9,651 nucleotides of DNA from Candidatus Pygmaiobacter gallistercoris (GTDB lineage Bacteria > Bacillota > Clostridia > Oscillospirales > Ruminococcaceae): positions 1 to 9,651 of the forward strand of contig DXIA01000158.1 of assembly GCA_019113125.1 (NCBI GenBank), read 5' to 3'. Shown here in pieces: positions 6,614 to 9,651 of the stretch. Numbering within the stretch: the first letter of the stretch is position 1; the number at the start of each line of letters is the position of its first letter. A program made the position numbers and the translations under genes. The notes beneath the pieces were generated by a model. The model saw only the letters and a list, made by a program, of their open reading frames with translations. It ran no database searches and had not been told where the DNA came from.

Positions 6614-7491
6614 GAAAATATCTGGTTCTGACCGATTCCACCTGTGACATTCCGGAGGAACTGGTGCAGAAATACGGCATTGAGGTATTGAGTTTCACCA
6701 TCACGCTGGACGGCAAGGAATACACCGAGCGCAAGGACCTGACCCCGGAACAGTTTTACAAGCTGCTGGATGAGGCAAAGGGAATGCCGACCACCGCCCA
6801 GATCACCCCGATGACCTTTGTTGAGACCTTCGAGCGGTATGCCGCCGAAGGGGTGGAGGATCTTCTGTATGTCTCGATCAACTCGACCGGCAGCAGCACC
6901 CATGACAACGCGGTGTTTGCCGCCAAACAGTACGCCGAGGAGCACCCCGACTCAAAGATGCAGATCTACATCGTCGACAGCCACACCTATTCGATGGGAT
7001 ATGGCCGTTTTGTGCTCCGCGCCGCGGAAAAGCTCGCCTCCGGCGCCGCGATGCCGGAGGTGGTGGACTACCTCAACGAGCGGTTTTCCCGGGTGGAGAT
7101 CGTCCTGTCGGTCCACAGCCTCAAGATCATCAAGCGCAGCGGGCGGATCTCGGCGGCGGCGGCCTTCGCGGGTGAGCTGCTGGGGCTGCGGCCGATCATC
7201 ACCCTGATCGGCGGCAAGACTGAGGTGGTGCAGAAGGTACGGGGGGACGCCAAGGTGCTGCCCGCCCTTGCCGCTTACCTCAAGGCGCATGCCGGGGACC
7301 GCAGCCCCTACATGATCGGCGGCACCAAGGGAACCGGCGACCGGCAGGGGGATGCCCGCCAGCTCGCAAAGCTCTGCGAAAAGGAGATGGGGTATCCGCC
7401 CGAGAGCATCTTCCCGCTGGGCGCGGCGGTGACCAGCAACACCGGAACCGATGCGATCGCACTGGTCTATCTGCGCGGCGCAGACGCATAA
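6610..7491 (+). CDS. DegV-family fatty-acid-binding protein (FakB-like)
   Basis: A two-domain lipid-binding protein (293 aa, usual 280-290). In Gram-positives, DegV/FakB proteins hold a fatty acid and present it to the kinase FakA for phosphorylation and entry into phospholipid synthesis. Motifs: TDSTCDIP (8-15); the carboxylate-binding PTTAQITP (60-67); SINSTGSSTHDNA (89-101), corresponding to the usual SSxLSGTY region; VDSHTYSMGYG (122-132); and KRSGRISAAAAFAGELLGLRP (175-195), corresponding to the family's RxGRI...LLxIKPI motif. The start forms ATGA with the trmL stop. GGAGG (6593-6597) is 12 nt upstream, somewhat far, and the in-frame ATT at 6601 is a less likely start. No fakA kinase is visible nearby, so the FakB role and ligand are inferred from family. 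It is followed by a terminator. Confidence 0.9.
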   Translation: MRKYLVLTDSTCDIPEELVQKYGIEVLSFTITLDGKEYTERKDLTPEQFYKLLDEAKGMPTTAQITPMTFVETFERYAAEGVEDLLYVSINSTGSSTHDNAVFAAKQYAEEHPDSKMQIYIVDSHTYSMGYGRFVLRAAEKLASGAAMPEVVDYLNERFSRVEIVLSVHSLKIIKRSGRISAAAAFAGELLGLRPIITLIGGKTEVVQKVRGDAKVLPALAAYLKAHAGDRSPYMIGGTKGTGDRQGDARQLAKLCEKEMGYPPESIFPLGAAVTSNTGTDAIALVYLRGADA

Positions 7492-7506
7492 TCAACCCGA
7501 CAAATT

Positions 7507-7541
7507 GCCGGAGCGGCGGATGCCGCATCCCGGCTTTTTTT
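7507..7541 (+). terminator. Rho-independent terminator after degV
   Basis: The outer stem GCCGG (7507-7511) / CCGGC (7530-7534) encloses an inner stem GCGGC (7513-7517) / GCCGC (7522-7526) with a small asymmetric bulge. It is followed by seven T residues (7535-7541). The T tract runs straight into the ribosome site of the next gene (AGAGG, 7545-7549), so read-through from this operon may be the main or only source of mRNA for that gene. Confidence 0.88.
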
Positions 7542-7558
7542 GAAAGAGGCGTTTGGAA

Positions 7559-8209
7559 ATGAAAAGGTACACGGTGGCTGCAAGCTGGGTGGTTCTGGGC
7601 GTTGCCCTTGCGGCGGCGCTGCTCTGCCTGCCAACCCTGCCAAATCGGATCCCGATCCACTGGAATGCCGCGGGGGAGATCGACGGCTGGGGTGGCCGGC
7701 TGACCGCGCTGCTGCTGCCGGCGGTGGGGCTCGGGCTGAACCTGCTGTTCGCGCTGCTGCCCAAAATCGATCCCCGGCGAAAGAACTATGCCTGGTTTGA
7801 CACGGCCTATGGAGCATTTCGGCTGATCTTTGCTCTCTTCTGGCTCGGACTGGTGCTCTTCACCCTGGTCAGCGCCTACCGGCCGGCCGCGCTGACCGGC
7901 CGTCTGCTCCTCGCCGCCGTAGGTGCGCTTTTCTGTGGGCTGGGCGCCTGTATGCCTCGTTTTGCACCGAATTATTTTGTCGGAATTCGAACCCCCTGGA
8001 CCCTCGACAGCGAAACGGTCTGGCGCCGCACCCATCTGCTGGGTGGACGGATCTGGTTTTTCGGCGGTCTTGTCTGGATGCCGGCCGGCCTGCTGCTGCC
8101 CTCCAGTTTCCTCCTGCCGGCTCTGGCAGCGCTGATCGTGCTGCTGGCCATTGTCCCCTGCGCGGCGAGCTATCTTTACTGGCGACGGGACGGTGGAAAA
8201 TCGGACTGA
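7559..8209 (+). CDS. SdpI/DUF1648-family membrane protein
   Basis: An integral membrane protein of 216 aa with about six hydrophobic spans. After the first span comes the DUF1648 signature PNRIPIHWNAAGEIDGWGG (about 27-45). The second half has the SdpI-domain motif NYFVGIRTPWTLDSETVW (about 138-155), then THLLGGRIWFFGG and two closing spans. Bacillus SdpI gives immunity to the SdpC toxin and acts in signalling. Most family members in other bacteria have no known toxin partner, and no sdpC-like or regulator gene is adjacent here, so immunity is not claimed. ATG at 7559 is preferred over TTG at 7553 because AGAGG (7545-7549) then has a 9-nt spacing. No separate promoter is evident between the preceding terminator and this start. 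Confidence 0.87.
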   Translation: MKRYTVAASWVVLGVALAAALLCLPTLPNRIPIHWNAAGEIDGWGGRLTALLLPAVGLGLNLLFALLPKIDPRRKNYAWFDTAYGAFRLIFALFWLGLVLFTLVSAYRPAALTGRLLLAAVGALFCGLGACMPRFAPNYFVGIRTPWTLDSETVWRRTHLLGGRIWFFGGLVWMPAGLLLPSSFLLPALAALIVLLAIVPCAASYLYWRRDGGKSD

Positions 8210-8224
8210 AACCGCCCGGACAAC

Positions 8225-8253
8225 TTGTTTTTACGGGCAGGATCGGTTATAAT
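8225..8253 (+). promoter_or_regulatory. Promoter of fba
   Basis: TTGTTT (8225-8230), a 17-nt spacer and a perfect TATAAT (8248-8253) make a good sigma-A promoter. The predicted start near 8260 gives a leader of about 90 nt before the fba ATG. Confidence 0.82.
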
Positions 8254-8259
8254 AGATTT

Positions 8260-8304
8260 GTTACAGAATTAACAAGCATTACCCGCCGGGAGCGGGTCTG
8301 TAAC
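8260..8304 (+). promoter_or_regulatory. Stem-loop at the 5' end of the fba leader
   Basis: GTTACAG (8260-8266), at the predicted transcript 5' end, pairs perfectly with CTGTAAC (8298-8304). Inside it ACCCG (8281-8285) pairs with CGGGT (8293-8297), stacking directly on the outer stem. There is no T tract, so it is not a terminator. It could stabilise the mRNA of a highly expressed glycolytic gene. In DNA, GATCGGTTA (8241-8249), overlapping the -10 box, is also the inverted match of TAACCGATC (8301-8309). Confidence 0.6.
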
Positions 8305-8349
8305 CGATCGTCACCAACCTGAAATCACAATCTATGGGGGTAGAGCAAT

Positions 8350-9213
8350 ATGCTGGTAAATGCGAGCGAAATGCTGAAAAAAGCAGTGGCCGGCCACTAT
8401 GCGGTGGGCCAGTTCAACATCAACAATCTCGAGTGGACCAAGTCGATCCTGCTGACCGCAGAGGAGATGAAGGCCCCGGTCATCCTGGGTGTCTCTGAGG
8501 GCGCCGGCAAATATATGACCGGTTTCACCACCGTCGCTGCGATGGTCCGCGCGATGGACAAGTCCCTTGGCATCACCGTGCCGGTGGCACTGCACCTCGA
8601 TCACGGCACCTATGACGGGGCGAAGGCCTGCGTCGCGGCCGGTTTCACCTCGATCATGTTCGACGGCAGCCACTATCCCATCGACGAGAACGTCGCCAAG
8701 ACCACCGAGCTGGTCAAGTTGGCGCATGACAGCGGTCTCTCGATCGAGGCCGAGGTCGGCTCGATCGGCGGCGAAGAGGACGGCGTGATCGGCGCCGGCG
8801 AGGTCGCGGATGCCGACGAGTGCAAGCGGATCGCGGATCTCGGCATCGACTTCCTGGCCGCCGGTATCGGCAACATCCACGGCGTCTATCCCGCCAACTG
8901 GAAGGGCCTTGACTTCGACGCACTGGCCCGCATCAAGGAGAAGATCGGCGATCTGCCGCTGGTTCTGCACGGCGGCACCGGCATCCCGGCCGACATGATC
9001 AAGACCGCCATCAGCCTCGGCGTCGCGAAGATCAATGTCAACACCGAATGCCAGCTCTCCTTCGCCGCGGCCACCCGCACCTACATCGAGGCGGGCAAGG
9101 ACCGCGAGGGCAAGGGCTTTGACCCCCGCAAGCTGCTGGCCCCCGGCGCCAAGGCGATTCAGGATACTGTTCGGGAGAAGATCGAGCTGTTTGGCTCCGC
9201 GAACAAGGCCTGA
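8350..9213 (+). CDS. fba: Class II fructose-1,6-bisphosphate aldolase
   Basis: A zinc-dependent aldolase (287 aa) that reversibly cleaves fructose 1,6-bisphosphate into dihydroxyacetone phosphate and glyceraldehyde 3-phosphate in glycolysis and gluconeogenesis. Motifs: GQFNINN (20-26); LHLDHG (81-86) with catalytic Asp84 and zinc ligand His85; MFDGSHYP (103-110); AEVGSIGGEEDG (134-145) with Glu135; NIHGVYP (175-181) with zinc ligand His177; LVLHGGTGIP (204-213) with zinc ligand His207; and the phosphate-binding INVNTE (228-233). A GGGGGT ribosome site at 8336-8341 lies 8 nt before the ATG. The wider family includes tagatose-bisphosphate aldolases (GatY/KbaY). Without a tagatose operon nearby, fructose-bisphosphate is the better call, but the galactose importer upstream keeps tagatose possible. 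No simple terminator follows; the foldback element begins 34 nt after the stop and supplies strong hairpins. Confidence 0.93.
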   Translation: MLVNASEMLKKAVAGHYAVGQFNINNLEWTKSILLTAEEMKAPVILGVSEGAGKYMTGFTTVAAMVRAMDKSLGITVPVALHLDHGTYDGAKACVAAGFTSIMFDGSHYPIDENVAKTTELVKLAHDSGLSIEAEVGSIGGEEDGVIGAGEVADADECKRIADLGIDFLAAGIGNIHGVYPANWKGLDFDALARIKEKIGDLPLVLHGGTGIPADMIKTAISLGVAKINVNTECQLSFAAATRTYIEAGKDREGKGFDPRKLLAPGAKAIQDTVREKIELFGSANKA

Positions 9214-9292
9214 ATTTCGGATTGAGAATAAAAAAAGGATGCCTGTTAGGTGTGTCAGGATAAGAAAACGCAACTTCCCTGCGGGAAGTTTA

Positions 9293-9402
9293 GTTCTGCC
9301 GTAGAATTTTGGCGTAGAAAGCACTCAGAGCGGCCCCCCAAGCCACCAAGGCTTGAGGGGCCGCTCTTTGCACTTTCTCCATCCAAAATTCTGAGGCAGA
9401 AC
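9293..9402 (+). terminator. Large hairpin inside the foldback element, possible fba terminator
   Basis: The outer arms GTTCTGCCGTAGAATTTTGG (9293-9312) and 9383-9402 pair at 18 of 20 positions. The inner arms AGAGCGGCCCC (9327-9337) / GGGGCCGCTCT (9357-9367) pair perfectly, and AAGCC/GGCTT (9340-9354) closes the loop. After the inner stem comes TTTGCACTTT, a broken T-rich stretch, so termination of fba transcripts here is plausible but not certain. Confidence 0.55.
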
Positions 9403-9411
9403 TGCGAGACA

Positions 9412-9521
9412 CCGTAAAAAGGTCGATTTTGATGCGGGTGCAAGGAAAAACGCCGAAGGCACCCTTTGTGGTTGTCGAGACGTTTTGACGCCGCAGCCGC
9501 GCAAAAGCGGCCTTTTTACGG
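9412..9521. repeat. Second long imperfect inverted repeat in the foldback element
   Basis: CCGTAAAAAGG (9412-9422) pairs perfectly with CCTTTTTACGG (9511-9521). The stem continues imperfectly inward through TCGATTTTGATGCGG against the complement of 9491-9510. Further short pairings (GGGTGC / GCACCC) lie in the loop region. Confidence 0.75.
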
Positions 9522-9547
9522 CGTTGTTTTCTTATTCTGCCACACCT

Positions 9548-9651
9548 TTTGCTGTTCGGTGTTTCGGCGTGAAAATTCCGGTTGAGAAGATTCTGGTACT
9601 TGTGCAGCTGCTGACCCATCTGCTGCCACTTTCTGCGTCGGCGAACTTCAG
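9548..9651 (-). mobile_element. IS3-family transposase OrfB fragment, right-hand copy
   Basis: Read on the minus strand from the window edge, this gives RRRRKWQQMGQQLHKYQNLLN followed by RNFHAETPNSK. That is the linker between the HTH_21 region and the DDE domain of IS3-family OrfB. In intact members the next residues are usually W-V-T-D-I, where the catalytic core starts, but here the sequence switches at 9547 into the foldback element. The first 73 bp from the edge duplicate positions 1-73. If the window is circular, the two IS pieces join into one fragment of about 290 bp. Confidence 0.82.
9579..9651. repeat. Right copy of exact 73-bp direct terminal repeat
   Basis: Identical to positions 1-73 in direct orientation and reaching the last base of the window. 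It lies within the IS3 OrfB fragment. Confidence 0.97.

Larger units (their letters stand above)
9248..9547. mobile_element. 300-bp foldback element with terminal inverted repeats (MITE-like)
   Basis: Both ends carry a 22-bp inverted repeat that matches at 20 of 22 positions: left 9248-9269 (begins AGGTGTGTCAGG), right 9526-9547 (complement begins AGGTGTGGCAG). The interior is almost wholly self-complementary. It has a small 8-bp hairpin (9272-9290), a large hairpin (9293-9402) and a second large hairpin (about 9412-9521). No convincing protein is encoded inside; an open minus-strand frame (9290 to the right edge) crosses it only as an extension of the IS3 fragment. This is the structure of a non-autonomous miniature element or a mobile intergenic repeat. 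The right end abuts IS3 transposase sequence exactly. No clean target duplication is visible: the flanks share only an imperfect AACAG (minus strand). Confidence 0.75.

Noticed and set aside
7553..8209. SdpI-like protein as an immunity gene of a toxin system
   Set aside because: No toxin, exporter or regulator gene is adjacent, and the family is widespread outside toxin loci.
9412..9521. Inverted repeats near the right end as a CRISPR array or replication origin
   Set aside because: There is no set of evenly spaced direct repeats, no replication initiator gene and no iteron series; the pattern is explained by one foldback element.
1..9651. Plasmid or phage genome, because the ends repeat
   Set aside because: All intact genes are chromosomal metabolism or housekeeping, with no replication, partition, mobilisation or virion gene; the repeat lies in an IS fragment.

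Overview
The window looks like chromosomal DNA from a GC-rich, Gram-positive anaerobe of the Clostridia, most likely Oscillospiraceae/Ruminococcaceae. This is an inference from strong AGGAG-type ribosome sites, a lipoprotein solute-binding protein, TTG and ATG starts, short A/T-rich promoter regions set in GC-rich genes, and the gene content. No rRNA, tRNA or CRISPR array was seen.

Layout. (1) Positions 1-431, minus strand: the 5' end of a secreted-protein gene with a signal peptide, running in frame into a fragment of an IS3-family transposase (OrfB) and off the window edge. (2) 432-936: an A/T-rich divergent intergenic region with a consensus promoter for each direction. (3) 937-4739: a complete mglB-mglA-mglC galactose/glucose ABC importer operon. 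It has an attenuator-like hairpin between mglB and mglA, a 59-residue single-membrane-span protein coupled to mglC by an ATGA overlap, and a strong terminator. (4) 4804-4983, minus: a 59-residue YtxH-like small protein, convergent with the mgl operon. (5) 5142-7541: a tight operon of pyridoxal kinase, the tRNA wobble methyltransferase trmL and a DegV fatty-acid-binding protein, ended by a terminator. (6) 7559-8209: an SdpI/DUF1648 membrane protein. (7) 8225-9213: a class II fructose-bisphosphate aldolase with its own promoter and a folded leader. (8) 9248-9547: a 300-bp foldback element with 22-bp terminal inverted repeats (MITE-like), abutting a second piece of the IS3 transposase at 9548-9651.

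The first 73 bases are identical to the last 73. Either this is a contig closed on itself (a 9578-bp circle), or both ends fall in copies of one repeat. The cargo is ordinary chromosomal metabolism with no replication, partition or phage gene. I therefore favour a chromosomal segment bounded by a multicopy IS/MITE repeat, possibly falsely circularised by assembly, over a true plasmid.

Function. The mgl operon imports galactose or glucose and the aldolase works in glycolysis. The pdxY-trmL-degV cluster is housekeeping (cofactor salvage, tRNA modification, fatty-acid handling). The least explained items are the foldback element and its junctions with IS3, the signal-peptide/transposase fusion, the mglC-coupled small membrane protein, and the fba leader.
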